DNA of 50,632 bases, taken from positions 1 through 50,632 of the forward strand of contig JAEEVW010000026.1 of NCBI GenBank assembly GCA_016291085.1, in the 5' to 3' direction. Numbering within the stretch: the stretch's first letter is position 1; every line of letters begins with the position of its first letter. A program made the translations under genes and the position numbers. Source of the stretch: Prevotella sp. Lineage in GTDB: Bacteria; Bacteroidota; Bacteroidia; Bacteroidales; Bacteroidaceae. The notes under the pieces were generated by a model, which was not told the DNA's origin, made no database searches, and saw only the letters and a program-made list of their open reading frames with translations. This document shows, piece after piece, positions 1 through 8,381 of this stretch.

Positions 1-713
1 TCATCAAGGAGGCTGCCCTGCGCTCGGGCGTCAGTCAGGGCGTGATGCAGGCATGCTGGGACGCTGCCGGCGAGGTGATCAAGGCGTGGGCCACCGAGGG
101 CCACTCGGTAGCACTGCCCGGACTGGGAACGATGCGCTTCGGACTGCGCTCGAAGTCGGTGGAGAACGTGAACGACGTGAAGTCGTCGCTGATCATCAGC
201 CGCCGCATCATCTTCACCCCCGACGTAGACCTGAAGGACGAGCTGAAGAACACTGCGGTGCAGATTACCTGCTACGACCGCGACGGCAAGGAGGTAAAGC
301 GCGTGACCAGCGCGGACGACGCAGAGGTGGAGGATCCCGAGAATTCGGGTAATGGAACAACGGATTCCACGGATTCCACGGATAACAATGGGGGCAGCGG
401 CACCAACGGTGGCAGCGGTACTGGCAGCATCACCACTGGCGTAGCGGCTCCGACCATTGGCGGTGAAGGTGCATTCACCACGTCGACGCAGGTGACCATG
501 AGCGGTCCTGACGGCGCTGAGATTCGCTACACCACGGACGGTTCGACTCCTACGGCCAGCAGCACGCTGTACACCGAGCCTCTCACCGTGAGCTCGTCGG
601 TCACCCTGAAGGCCATCGCCATCAAGGACGGCCAGTCCAGTGAGGTGACCACCAAGCAGTTCGTCAAGAATACCAGCGGTGGCGACGACCCCAGCGGCTT
701 CGAGGGAGCGTAA
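1..713 (+). CDS. HU-like DNA-binding protein with C-terminal chitobiase-type domain (5' partial)
   Basis: The reading frame is open from base 3 to the stop at 711-713, so the gene starts before the window; 236 residues are visible. The first ~85 residues match the second half of the Bacteroidetes-specific HU-like fold (helix, then GLGTMRFGLRSKSVENV and an arm-like IISRRIIFTPDVDLKDELK). A low-complexity Gly/Ser/Thr/Asp linker follows, with a run of DSTDSTD. The last ~75 residues (GAEIRYTTDGSTPTASSTLY) match the short beta domain called CHB_HEX_C_1, normally found on extracellular glycosidases. HU-like proteins of this group are assumed to bind DNA. The added beta domain has no known DNA role and could mediate protein contacts. 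It is followed by a strong terminator and a smalltalk gene, the neighbour usual for this family. Confidence 0.82.
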   Translation, partial: IKEAALRSGVSQGVMQACWDAAGEVIKAWATEGHSVALPGLGTMRFGLRSKSVENVNDVKSSLIISRRIIFTPDVDLKDELKNTAVQITCYDRDGKEVKRVTSADDAEVEDPENSGNGTTDSTDSTDNNGGSGTNGGSGTGSITTGVAAPTIGGEGAFTTSTQVTMSGPDGAEIRYTTDGSTPTASSTLYTEPLTVSSSVTLKAIAIKDGQSSEVTTKQFVKNTSGGDDPSGFEGA

Positions 714-744
714 AAAGGTTTGGCCTCCGGGCCAAATCCTTTTT
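712..744 (+). terminator. Intrinsic terminator of the HU-like gene
   Basis: A 14-bp stem (AAAAAGGTTTGGCC pairing with GGCCAAA-t-CCTTTTT, one bulged T) closes on a TCCG loop and ends in a run of T. It begins inside the stop codon of the HU-like gene. Confidence 0.85.
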
Positions 745-749
745 AGCTT

Positions 750-930
750 GAAGTTAACGAAGTTAGCGAAGTTATCGCTTCGCGCGAAGTTCTCACACCT
801 GAAGGTATGAGTGTGGCGTCGCAATAACGACAATAGAAACGAGAGCTGAAAAAGAGGTAACAATCAATCGCAAGAACTAACGTCGTTAACTTGGTTAACT
901 TCGATAACTTCGAGCGAAGCGTTAACTTCA
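750..930. repeat. Arrays of a GAAGTTAnC 9-mer in inverted arrangement
   Basis: Positions 750-791 carry three to four tandem variants of GAAGTTAnC. Positions 885-930 carry the reverse-complement form (GTTAACTTC, GATAACTTC, GTTAACTTC). The two arrays could pair into a long imperfect hairpin between the HU-like gene and the smalltalk gene. No gene is visible between 745 and 958 apart from this. Confidence 0.6.
790..824 (+). repeat. Dispersed GTGGCGTTGC repeat, copy 1
   Basis: This is a full copy of a short imperfect-hairpin repeat of the form TCTCAcACCTGAAGGTATGA followed by GTGTGGCGTcGCAA. Related copies lie at 1045, 32806, 35643 (minus), 37322, 38237 and 46333. Confidence 0.6.
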
Positions 931-958
931 GAAAATTGAATTAAACATTTAAAGGCTT

Positions 959-1057
959 ATGAAAAAGAACAGTTTTTGGGAGACGGTGATTCGCATAGCG
1001 ATTGCGGCGCTGACGGCAGCGCTGACCGCAATGGGAACAACGAGTTCTCTGACCTAA
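959..1057 (+). CDS. Smalltalk-family micro-protein (32 aa)
   Basis: An ATG at 959-961 opens a 32-codon frame reading MKKNSFWETVIRIAIAALTA and then ALTAMGTTSSLT, stop TAA at 1055-1057. The MKKxxFWETVxRIxIAxLTA pattern is that of the very short Bacteroidales proteins named smalltalk proteins. These have one hydrophobic helix and often sit beside HU-like genes, as here. The function is unknown; the helix (residues 10-25) could insert in a membrane. No clear ribosome binding site is visible, which is normal in this phylum. The last codons and the stop (TCTCTGACCTAA) are formed by a copy of the dispersed repeat at 1045-1080, so the C-terminus may have been replaced by repeat sequence. The cell-wall amidase often found next to this pair elsewhere is absent here. 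Confidence 0.72.
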   Translation: MKKNSFWETVIRIAIAALTAALTAMGTTSSLT

Positions 1058-1080
1058 AGGTACAGAGTGTGGCGTTGCGA
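1045..1080 (+). repeat. Dispersed GTGGCGTTGC repeat, copy 2
   Basis: The sequence reads TTCTCTGACCTAAAGGTACA followed by GAGTGTGGCGTTGCGA. The 5' part overlaps the 3' end of the smalltalk frame. Downstream to 1235 only purine-rich, non-coding sequence is seen. Confidence 0.6.
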
Positions 1081-1235
1081 GGCATGGGCTACGGTCCATT
1101 CTGATATTCTACGGAGCCAAGGAGCCAAAGGAGAAAAAACTCCCCAAACTCCTAAAACTCCGTAGACAAAAGAAGAAAGAATGAAAGAATTCGGGCTGAC
1201 GTGACGGTCGGTCCGAATTTTTTTTGTGCTTTTAT

Positions 1236-1266
1236 TTTGCATTTCACTCACTTTTTCGTACCTTCG
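1236..1266 (+). promoter_or_regulatory. Bacteroidetes-type promoter of ligA
   Basis: TTTG at 1236-1239 and TACCTTCG at 1259-1266 are 19 bases apart, matching the -33/-7 layout of the Bacteroidetes primary sigma factor. The start codon of ligA lies 30 bases downstream. Confidence 0.65.
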
Positions 1267-1295
1267 CAGGCGAAACGAAAAAGCAATAGCCAAAT

Positions 1296-3296
1296 ATGGA
1301 CGACAAGATACAGCGGATGGAGCAGCTCGTGAGGGAGCTGAACGAAGCCAGCCAGGCGTACTACAACGGTCTGGCGGAACAGATGACGGACTACGAGTGG
1401 GACCAGCGGTTCGACGAGCTGAAACGGCTGGAAGCGGAGACGGGCACTACCCTGCCCGACTCGCCGACACAGCGCGTATCGGAAGACACCATCACGGGTC
1501 AGAAGGAGGAGCACGAATTCGCCGCGCTGTCGCTGGCGAAGACGAAGAAGACGGACGAGCTGGTGAAATGGGCCGAGGGTCGCCGCATCTGGATATCGTG
1601 GAAGCTGGACGGACTGACGCTGGTGGTGACCTACGACGAAGGGCGGCTGACGAAGGTCGTCACGCGCGGCAACGGCCACATCGGCACGAACATCACGCAC
1701 CTGGTGGGAGCCATCAGCGGCATTCCCACGGAGATTGCCGCCAAGGGACATATCGTCATCCGAGGCGAGGCAGTGATCGCGTACGACGACTTCGAACGCT
1801 ATGTGATGGAGAGCGGCGAGGACTATGCCAACCCCAGGAACCTGGCTTCGGGGTCGCTGTCGGTGAAAGACCCGCAGGACATCAAGGACCGCCACATCCG
1901 CTGGATTCCCTTCACACTGGTGTATACGGAACAGGACATCAACAGCTGGGGAGCACGCATGGACTGGCTCGACCAGCTGGGATTCAACACCGTGGAGCGA
2001 CGACTGGTGACCACGCCGGATGAAGGGTCTGTTGAAGGCGTCATCAACGCCTTTACCGAGGAAGTCACGACGAAGCAGAACCCCTTCCCCGTGGACGGAC
2101 TGGTGGTGTGCTACGACGACACGGAATATGCCCAGACGGGGTCGGTGACCGGGCACCACGCCACACGTGCCGGACTGGCCTTCAAATGGCAGGACGAAGC
2201 CGCTGACACCATATTAAAAGAGGTGGAGTGGTCGTGTGCCGCCAGCACCATATCGCCCGTCGCCGTGTTCCAGCCCGTAGAACTGGAGGGCACGACGGTG
2301 AAGCGCGCCTCGCTGTGTAACATCAGCGAATGCGAACGACTGGGCATAGGCGGACCAGGCACGCAGATCAGCGTCATCAAGGCCAACAAAATCATCCCTA
2401 AAGTCATTGCCGTCACGCAGTCGGTCGGCACGTTCTCGGTGCCCGACGAATGTCCCGTCTGCCACGCCCCCACACAGATTGCCGTCAGCGAGGCCAGCGG
2501 TACGAAGACGCTGCGCTGCACCAATCCCGACTGCGCTGCCAAGCAGTTGAGAAAGCTGGCGCGCTTCGTGTCGAAGGAGGGCATGAACATCGACGGCATA
2601 TCGGAACAGACACTCTCGAAATTCATCAATCTGGGATGGATCAGCGAATATGCCGACATCTACGAGTTGCGCAGCCACATCCTGGAACTGTCGCGCATGG
2701 AGGGCTTTGGCGAGAAGTCGGCCGCAAACATCATGCGCTCGATAGACCGCAGCCGCGAGGTGGAAGCCCACCGGCTGCTGTATGCCCTGAACATCCCCCT
2801 GTGCGGACTGGACGTCTGCAAGCGACTGTTGTCGGCATACACGCTGGACGACCTGGTGAACGAGGCCACGAAACAGGGCGACGACCTCTTTGCCACACAG
2901 GCCGAACCGCAGGACGTGTTTGCCCACGTCAACGGCATCGGACCGGAGAAGTCGGCCCAGTTCGTGCTGTGGTTCCGCAACGCACAGAACCTGGCGCGCT
3001 ATCACCGTCTGAAGGAGAAGCTGACCGTCAAGGCACTCGACCTGACACCCACCGGCAACGCCTGCGAGGGACTGACCTTCGTCATCACGGGCGACGTGCA
3101 CCACTACAAGAACCGCAACGAGCTGAAGGCCTACATCGAGTCGCAGGGCGGCAAGGTGGCATCGGCGGTGAGCGGCTCGACATCATACCTTATTAATAAT
3201 GATGTCACGTCGACATCGGGCAAGAACAAGAAAGCCCAGCAACTGGGTATTCCCATCCTGTCGGAAGACGACTTCATCGCCCAATTTTCTGAATAA
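1296..3296 (+). CDS. ligA: NAD-dependent DNA ligase, divergent form
   Basis: The 666-residue protein has the full bacterial LigA layout. An N-terminal Ia helix pair (residues 1-60) is followed by the adenylation domain with catalytic lysine K103 in SWKLDGLTL, RGE at 156-158, DGLVV at 267-271 and K297 in AFKW. Next come the OB fold (SPVAVFQPVELEGTTV), a four-cysteine zinc finger (C386, C389, C408, C413), helix-hairpin-helix repeats, and a BRCT domain from about residue 588. It seals nicks in duplex DNA using NAD+. Two motifs differ from the common Bacteroidetes ligase: the lysine motif is WKLDG rather than a PKLDG/LKFDG type, and the RGDG motif reads RGNG. These resemble a ligase subgroup remembered from Clostridia, so this may be a second, acquired ligase. 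It has its own promoter and stands alone. Confidence 0.9.
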   Translation: MDDKIQRMEQLVRELNEASQAYYNGLAEQMTDYEWDQRFDELKRLEAETGTTLPDSPTQRVSEDTITGQKEEHEFAALSLAKTKKTDELVKWAEGRRIWISWKLDGLTLVVTYDEGRLTKVVTRGNGHIGTNITHLVGAISGIPTEIAAKGHIVIRGEAVIAYDDFERYVMESGEDYANPRNLASGSLSVKDPQDIKDRHIRWIPFTLVYTEQDINSWGARMDWLDQLGFNTVERRLVTTPDEGSVEGVINAFTEEVTTKQNPFPVDGLVVCYDDTEYAQTGSVTGHHATRAGLAFKWQDEAADTILKEVEWSCAASTISPVAVFQPVELEGTTVKRASLCNISECERLGIGGPGTQISVIKANKIIPKVIAVTQSVGTFSVPDECPVCHAPTQIAVSEASGTKTLRCTNPDCAAKQLRKLARFVSKEGMNIDGISEQTLSKFINLGWISEYADIYELRSHILELSRMEGFGEKSAANIMRSIDRSREVEAHRLLYALNIPLCGLDVCKRLLSAYTLDDLVNEATKQGDDLFATQAEPQDVFAHVNGIGPEKSAQFVLWFRNAQNLARYHRLKEKLTVKALDLTPTGNACEGLTFVITGDVHHYKNRNELKAYIESQGGKVASAVSGSTSYLINNDVTSTSGKNKKAQQLGIPILSEDDFIAQFSE

Positions 3297-3318
3297 GTAA
3301 TAAAAAATGGCAGAAAAG

Positions 3319-3350
3319 TTTGGTGAATCGGAAAAAATACCTTACTTTTG
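3319..3350 (+). promoter_or_regulatory. Promoter of rpoD
   Basis: TTTG at 3319-3322 and TACTTTTG at 3343-3350 are separated by 20 bases; the rpoD start follows 26 bases later. Confidence 0.65.
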
Positions 3351-3376
3351 CATCCGGCTTTAAACTTGACTACTGA

Positions 3377-4240
3377 ATGAGGCAACTGAAAATCACTAAA
3401 TCAATCACCAATCGCGAGAGTGAGGCGCTGGAGAAATACTTGTCGGAAATCGGCAAGGAAGAGTTGTTGTCGGCTGACGATGAGGTAGAACTGGCACAGC
3501 GCATCCGCAAGGGTGACAAGAAGGCGCTGGAGCGACTGACGAAGTCGAACCTGCGATTTGTGGTGAGTGTGGCCAAGCAGTATCAGAACCAGGGACTGTC
3601 GCTGCCCGACCTCATCAACGAGGGCAACGTAGGACTCATCAAGGCTGCCGAGAAGTATGACGAGACACGCGGATTCAAATTCATATCGTATGCCGTGTGG
3701 TGGATTCGCCAGAGCATTCTGCAGGCCATAGCCGAACAAAGCCGCATCGTGCGACTGCCACTGAACCAGCTGGGGTCGATGAGCAAAATAAACCGCATGC
3801 TGTCGAAGTTTGAGCAGGAGAACGAGCGTCGCCCGTCAGCAGACGAAATTTCAGAGGTGATAGACATCCCCGAAGACAAGGTCGACGAAGCCATCAACGT
3901 GTCAGGACGACAGGTGTCGATGGACGCTCCGTTCGTCGACGGCGAAGACAACTCGCTGCTGGACGTCCTCGTGAACAGCGACGCACCCATGGCCGACCAC
4001 AAGCTGGTGGCCGAGTCGCTGCAGTCGGAAATCAAGGACGCCCTGATGATATTGACCCTCCGCGAACGGAACATCATCACGGCCTTCTACGGCATCGGAC
4101 AGCCCGAGATGACGCTGGAGGAAATCGGCACGAAATTCGGACTGACGCGCGAACGCGTACGCCAGATCAAGGAGAAAGCCATCCGCCGTCTGCGTGCCAA
4201 TACGAAGAACAAAATATTAAAAGCATATTTAGGAGAATGA
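3377..4240 (+). CDS. rpoD: RNA polymerase primary sigma factor RpoD (short Bacteroidetes type)
   Basis: The 287-residue protein lacks the long region 1.1, as is usual for the primary sigma factor of this phylum. Region 1.2 ([20 protein letters not shown]) is followed by region 2 with the -10 recognition and melting helix [20 protein letters not shown]. Region 3 follows, and region 4 carries the helix-turn-helix [20 protein letters not shown] near the C-terminus. It directs core polymerase to the TTTG/TAnnTTTG promoters seen throughout the window. The stop codon overlaps the next start by the ATGA arrangement, so the small secreted protein and the HD-domain gene are probably translated from the same message. 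Confidence 0.95.
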   Translation: MRQLKITKSITNRESEALEKYLSEIGKEELLSADDEVELAQRIRKGDKKALERLTKSNLRFVVSVAKQYQNQGLSLPDLINEGNVGLIKAAEKYDETRGFKFISYAVWWIRQSILQAIAEQSRIVRLPLNQLGSMSKINRMLSKFEQENERRPSADEISEVIDIPEDKVDEAINVSGRQVSMDAPFVDGEDNSLLDVLVNSDAPMADHKLVAESLQSEIKDALMILTLRERNIITAFYGIGQPEMTLEEIGTKFGLTRERVRQIKEKAIRRLRANTKNKILKAYLGE

Positions 4241-4647
4241 AATCGTTAAGGTTGATGCTGCTGTTGGCAGTAACCATGCTGACCGTTGGAGCCAGCGCAA
4301 AAATTGAAAAAATAGATGAAGTATACATGTTCGGATTCTCGGCATCGTTCAAGGATTCGATTATCTATGCCACCGATATTCAAAACGTTCAGGACGTTTG
4401 GATGGAGACGAAAAATAATTTCCTGATTGAACGCGACGAGTACAGCCACCAGCTGAAAGTATATCTGACCGAAAAGCTGCAACTGAAGGACCGGGTGTGC
4501 ATCGTGTTCTTCTATACCAAGAAGAAAAAGGCCGAGAAAGAGTATCTGAAGCTGATGAAGAAATACAAGAAAGGCTATGATGTGCGTTACATCAACGCTA
4601 CGCAGTTCAAGTTCGAAGCGATAGACTCAGATCCAGAAGAGGAATGA
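4237..4647 (+). CDS. Small secreted protein of unknown function
   Basis: The 136-residue product starts with a typical signal peptide ([21 protein letters not shown]) and then a mixed alpha/beta sequence. It ends in a lysine-rich stretch ([18 protein letters not shown]) and an acidic tail. No known domain was recognised. Its start overlaps the rpoD stop (ATGA), and its stop overlaps the start of the HD-domain gene in the same way, so translational coupling of all three is likely. A periplasmic location is inferred from the signal peptide only. Confidence 0.75.
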   Translation: MKSLRLMLLLAVTMLTVGASAKIEKIDEVYMFGFSASFKDSIIYATDIQNVQDVWMETKNNFLIERDEYSHQLKVYLTEKLQLKDRVCIVFFYTKKKKAEKEYLKLMKKYKKGYDVRYINATQFKFEAIDSDPEEE

Positions 4648-5852
4648 CAGAGTATAAAATCATCAACGACCCGGTATTCGGGTTTATCAAGATTAAACGT
4701 GGATTGCTGTACGACATCGTGCAGCATCCTTTGTTTCAGCGTCTGAACCGTATCAACCAGTTGGGACTGGCATCCGTCGTGTATCCGGGAGCACGCCACA
4801 CGCGGTTCCAGCACTCGCTGGGAGCATTCTCGCTGATGTCGGAAGCCGTGAAGTCGCTGAGCGAAAAAGGCGTATACATCTTCGACTCGGAAGCAGAAGC
4901 CGTACAGGCCGCCATCCTGATGCACGACATCGGACACGGACCGTTCTCGCACGTGCTGGAGCATACACTCATACACGGCGTGTCGCACGAAGACATCTCG
5001 CTGCTCATGATGGAACGCATCAACCGCGACCTGCGGGGACAGCTGGCGCTGGCCATCAGCATCTTCAAGGACGAATACCCGAACAAGATCTTCCACCAGC
5101 TCATCTCCAGCCAACTGGACATGGACCGTCTGGACTATCTGCGACGCGACTCGTTCTACACGGGCGTGACGGAAGGCAACATCGGATCGGCACGCATCAT
5201 CAAGATGCTGAACGTGGCCGACGAACGCCTCGTGGTCGAGGCCAAAGGCATCTACTCCATCGAGAACTACCTGACGACACGACGACTGATGTACTGGCAG
5301 GTATACCTGCACAAGACGGCAGTGGGTTACGAGAAAGTGCTGGTGAACGCGCTGACCCGTGCACGCGACCTGATGAGGGCGGGCTACGACGTCTTCGCAT
5401 CGCCTGCGCTGGCCTATTTCCTGAAAAACGACGTCACCTTCGACGAGCACACCCTCGACATCTATGCCGAACTGGACGACAGCGACATTTGGTGCGCTTT
5501 GAAGGCATGGAAGCATTCTGATGACAAAATTCTTGCCACTTTGGCCACCGACATGACCAACCGCCACCTGTTCAAAGTGGAGGTCAGCGAAGAGGCTCCC
5601 TCGGAGGAGTATATCGACGGAATAGCCCGTAGCATCGCGGAAAGAATGAATATCCCGATGGAGGACACGCACTACATGATGACGCTGACAGAGATAGGAA
5701 AAGACATGTATAATCCGGAGGACGACAGCATCGGAATTCTTTACAAAGACGGCACTGTGAGAGACATTTCGGATGCTTCAGAAATCTTAAATGTTCAGCT
5801 ACTTTCCAAAAAAATCCGTAAATATTACCTCTGTTATCAACGTTTTTCATAA
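4644..5852 (+). CDS. HD-domain phosphohydrolase (dNTPase/SAMHD1-like)
   Basis: The 402-residue cytoplasmic protein belongs to the HD superfamily. Metal-binding residues are visible as H52/H57 (RHTRFQHSLGAF), H94-D95 (LMHDIGHGPFSHVLE) and a later Asp in QLDMDRLDYLRRDS around residue 161. The N-terminal start [17 protein letters not shown] is characteristic of Bacteroidetes members of this group. Such proteins hydrolyse deoxynucleoside triphosphates or related phosphoesters; the exact substrate cannot be read from the sequence. It is coupled by ATGA to the upstream gene. The lipid A genes follow after a gap holding a promoter and a short repeat. Confidence 0.88.
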   Translation: MTEYKIINDPVFGFIKIKRGLLYDIVQHPLFQRLNRINQLGLASVVYPGARHTRFQHSLGAFSLMSEAVKSLSEKGVYIFDSEAEAVQAAILMHDIGHGPFSHVLEHTLIHGVSHEDISLLMMERINRDLRGQLALAISIFKDEYPNKIFHQLISSQLDMDRLDYLRRDSFYTGVTEGNIGSARIIKMLNVADERLVVEAKGIYSIENYLTTRRLMYWQVYLHKTAVGYEKVLVNALTRARDLMRAGYDVFASPALAYFLKNDVTFDEHTLDIYAELDDSDIWCALKAWKHSDDKILATLATDMTNRHLFKVEVSEEAPSEEYIDGIARSIAERMNIPMEDTHYMMTLTEIGKDMYNPEDDSIGILYKDGTVRDISDASEILNVQLLSKKIRKYYLCYQRFS

Positions 5853-5860
5853 AAAATGAT

Positions 5861-5868
5861 TATCTTTG
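5861..5868 (+). promoter_or_regulatory. Probable -7 element for the lipid A operon
   Basis: TATCTTTG matches the TAnnTTTG element and lies 76 bases before the lpxD start. No good TTTG element is found 19-21 bases upstream, only T-rich sequence. Confidence 0.45.
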
Positions 5869-5887
5869 CAAACAAATAAGTTAAATT

Positions 5888-5940
5888 GTACGTAGTACAT
5901 CCTCAAAAATGTACATAGTACATCAAAAAATTAGTACGTT
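5888..5940. repeat. GTACATAGTACAT-type short repeats before lpxD
   Basis: Three spaced variants (GTACGTAGTACAT, GTACATAGTACAT, TTAGTACGTT) sit in the leader of lpxD. The same words recur at 9155-9203 before miaA. They create an in-frame ATG at 5909 that would add 12 residues to LpxD. Confidence 0.6.
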
Positions 5941-5944
5941 GAAT

Positions 5945-6940
5945 ATGGAGTTTACAGCCCGCCAAATAGCCGATTTTATCGGTGGCAGAGTAGAAGGTAA
6001 CGAACAAGCTGCCGTCCACACTTTTGCAAAGATTGAAGAAGGTCAGGAAGGAGCCATCACGTTCCTCTCGAACCCGAAATATACCCAATACATCTACGAC
6101 ACCAAAGCCACCATTGTGCTGGTCAACGAGGACTTGGAGCTGGAGCATCCCGTCAGCTGCACGCTGATTCGCGTGAAGGACGCTTACGGATGCGTGGCCA
6201 AGCTGATGCAAATGTATGCTCAGTCGCTGCCAAAGAAGACGGGTGTCGACCCGCTGGCCTTTGTGTCGCCCTCTGCCCAAATCGGCAAGGACGTCTACAT
6301 CGGCCCCTTCACCTTCATCGGCGAAGGTGTGAAGATTGGCGACGGCACGCGCATCTTCCCCAACGTCACCATCTACGACGGCTGTCAGATTGGCAACAAC
6401 GTGACCATTCACGCAGGAGCGGTGATTGGCGCCGACGGCTTCGGATTCGCCCCCAACCAGGAAGGCTACGACAAGATTCCACAGCTGGGCGTGGTGATTA
6501 TCGAGGACGATGTCGAGATTGGTGCCAACACCTGTGTGGACCGCTCGACGATGGGTCAGACCATCATCCACAAGGGCGTGAAGCTGGACAACCTCATCCA
6601 GGTGGCTCACAACTGCGAGATTGGCGAGAACACCGTCATGTCCGCACAGGTGGGCATGGCTGGCTCGACAAAGATCGGCGCATGGTGTATGGTAGGCGGT
6701 CAGGCAGGTTTCTCAGGCCACATTCACGTAGCTGACCGCACGATGGTTGGTGCCCAGTGTGGTGTCATCGGTAACACCAAAGGCGACGGCGAGACACTCA
6801 TCGGTTCGCCTGCCGTCAATCCGAAGATGTACTTCAAGGCCCGTGCCCTCGATGCCAAACTGCCCGATATGTATCGGCAGATTGCTCAGTTACAGCGTGA
6901 ACTGGAGGCCATCAAGCAGAAAATGAACATTGAATTCTGA
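5945..6940 (+). CDS. lpxD: UDP-3-O-acylglucosamine N-acyltransferase LpxD
   Basis: LpxD adds the second 3-hydroxyacyl chain to UDP-glucosamine in lipid A synthesis. From the ATG at 5945 the protein has 331 residues ([14 protein letters not shown]), close to the usual length. An earlier in-frame ATG at 5909 lies inside a repeat and was not chosen. The N-terminal uridine-binding domain (about 1-95) is followed by a left-handed beta-helix of hexapeptide repeats ([20 protein letters not shown] and so on). The conserved histidine region reads [22 protein letters not shown]-terminal helix ends [13 protein letters not shown]. It leads the run lpxD, lpxC-fabZ, lpxA, the standard Bacteroidetes order. 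Confidence 0.95.
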   Translation: MEFTARQIADFIGGRVEGNEQAAVHTFAKIEEGQEGAITFLSNPKYTQYIYDTKATIVLVNEDLELEHPVSCTLIRVKDAYGCVAKLMQMYAQSLPKKTGVDPLAFVSPSAQIGKDVYIGPFTFIGEGVKIGDGTRIFPNVTIYDGCQIGNNVTIHAGAVIGADGFGFAPNQEGYDKIPQLGVVIIEDDVEIGANTCVDRSTMGQTIIHKGVKLDNLIQVAHNCEIGENTVMSAQVGMAGSTKIGAWCMVGGQAGFSGHIHVADRTMVGAQCGVIGNTKGDGETLIGSPAVNPKMYFKARALDAKLPDMYRQIAQLQRELEAIKQKMNIEF

Positions 6941-6951
6941 AAACAATCAAT

Positions 6952-8334
6952 ATGAAGCAAAAAACTCTGAAAGGCAGCTTTTCACTATTCGGAAAAGGCT
7001 TGCATACAGGACTAAACCTGACTGTCACGTTTAACCCTGCTCCCGAAAATCATGGATACAAGATTCAGCGCATCGACATGGAGGGTGAACCCACCATCGA
7101 CGCCATTGCCGAGAACGTCATCGACACACAGCGCGGCACCGTACTGGGCAAGGGCGATATGCGCGTGTCGACCGTAGAGCACGGACTCGCTGCACTCTAT
7201 GCACTGGGCATCGATAACTGTCTCATCCAGGTTAACGGTCCTGAGTTTCCCATTCTCGACGGATCGGCCATTAAATATGTGGAGAAAATCAATGAGGTAG
7301 GCGTTGAGGAGCAGAATGCCCCGAAGGACTTCTACATCATCCGCAAGAAGATTGAGGTGAAGGACGAAAACACGGGATCATGCATCACCCTCCTACCCGA
7401 TGAAGATTTCTCGATTACGGCCATGTGTTCCTTCGAGTCGAAATTCATCAACTCGCAGTTTGCAACACTCGACAAAATCAATAATTTCGCCAAAGAGATT
7501 GCCGCTGCCCGCACATTTGTCTTCGTACGCGACATAGAACCCCTGTTGCAGGCGAACCTCATCAAGGGCGGCGATATGGACAACGCCATCGTCATCTACG
7601 AGCGTCAGACCACGCAGGAGCGTCTGGACATGCTGGCCGATATGCTTGGCGTAGAGCACCGCGACGCCAACGAGCTGGGATACATCCAGCACAAGCCGCT
7701 GGTATGGGAGAACGAGTGCACACGACACAAACTGCTCGACGTCATTGGCGATATGGCGCTCATCGGCAAACCCATCAAGGGCCGCATCATTGCCACACGT
7801 CCCGGACATACCATCAACAACAAGTTTGCCCGTCAGATGCGCAAGGAGATTCGCAAGCATGAGATACAGGCGCCCATCTACGATCCCAACGAGGAGCCGG
7901 TGATGGACGTGAACAAGATTCGCGAACTGCTGCCCCACCGATATCCCATGCAGCTGGTCGACAAAGTGATTGCACTGGGGGCAAACACCATCGTGGGCAT
8001 CAAGAACGTTACGGGCAACGAACCGTTCTTCCAGGGACACTTCCCCGAGGAGCCCGTCATGCCGGGCGTCCTGCAGATCGAGGCTATGGCACAATGCGGC
8101 GGTCTGCTGGTGCTGAACACGCTCGAAGAGCCTGAGCGCTGGTCGACGTACTTCATGAAGATTGACGACGTGAAGTTCCGTCAGAAGGTCGTACCGGGCG
8201 ACACGCTGCTCTTCAAGGTCGACCTGCTGGCTCCCGTCCGTCACGGTATCTCGTCAATGAAGGGCTACATCTTCGTAGGCGATCACGTCGTGGCCGAAGC
8301 CACATTCACCGCACAAATCGTAAAAAATAAATAA
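6952..8334 (+). CDS. lpxC-fabZ: Bifunctional LpxC deacetylase / FabZ dehydratase
   Basis: This is the fused enzyme typical of Bacteroidetes (460 residues). Residues 1-305 are LpxC, the zinc-dependent UDP-3-O-acyl-GlcNAc deacetylase, the committed lipid A step. Visible zinc and active-site motifs are VEHGLAAL and TRHKLLDVIGDMAL. Residues about 318-460 are FabZ, the 3-hydroxyacyl-ACP dehydratase, with the hot-dog motifs LLPHRYPMQLVDKV and GHFPEEPVMPGVLQIEAMAQ that hold the catalytic His and Glu. The fusion joins two enzymes competing for the same 3-hydroxyacyl-ACP pool. The gene begins 11 bases after lpxD. Confidence 0.97.
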   Translation: MKQKTLKGSFSLFGKGLHTGLNLTVTFNPAPENHGYKIQRIDMEGEPTIDAIAENVIDTQRGTVLGKGDMRVSTVEHGLAALYALGIDNCLIQVNGPEFPILDGSAIKYVEKINEVGVEEQNAPKDFYIIRKKIEVKDENTGSCITLLPDEDFSITAMCSFESKFINSQFATLDKINNFAKEIAAARTFVFVRDIEPLLQANLIKGGDMDNAIVIYERQTTQERLDMLADMLGVEHRDANELGYIQHKPLVWENECTRHKLLDVIGDMALIGKPIKGRIIATRPGHTINNKFARQMRKEIRKHEIQAPIYDPNEEPVMDVNKIRELLPHRYPMQLVDKVIALGANTIVGIKNVTGNEPFFQGHFPEEPVMPGVLQIEAMAQCGGLLVLNTLEEPERWSTYFMKIDDVKFRQKVVPGDTLLFKVDLLAPVRHGISSMKGYIFVGDHVVAEATFTAQIVKNK

Positions 8335-8381
8335 TTTCCGGAATGACGGAATAACGGAATAACGAAATATCGAAACAAAGT

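Noticed and set aside
1248..2159. A 303-codon minus-strand frame opposite ligA.
   Set aside because: Antisense of an intact DNA ligase, with no motif, promoter or start context.
5909..5944. Longer LpxD start at 5909.
   Set aside because: The added 12 residues are encoded by a GTACATAGTACAT repeat and are not part of the LpxD family; the ATG at 5945 begins the conserved domain.
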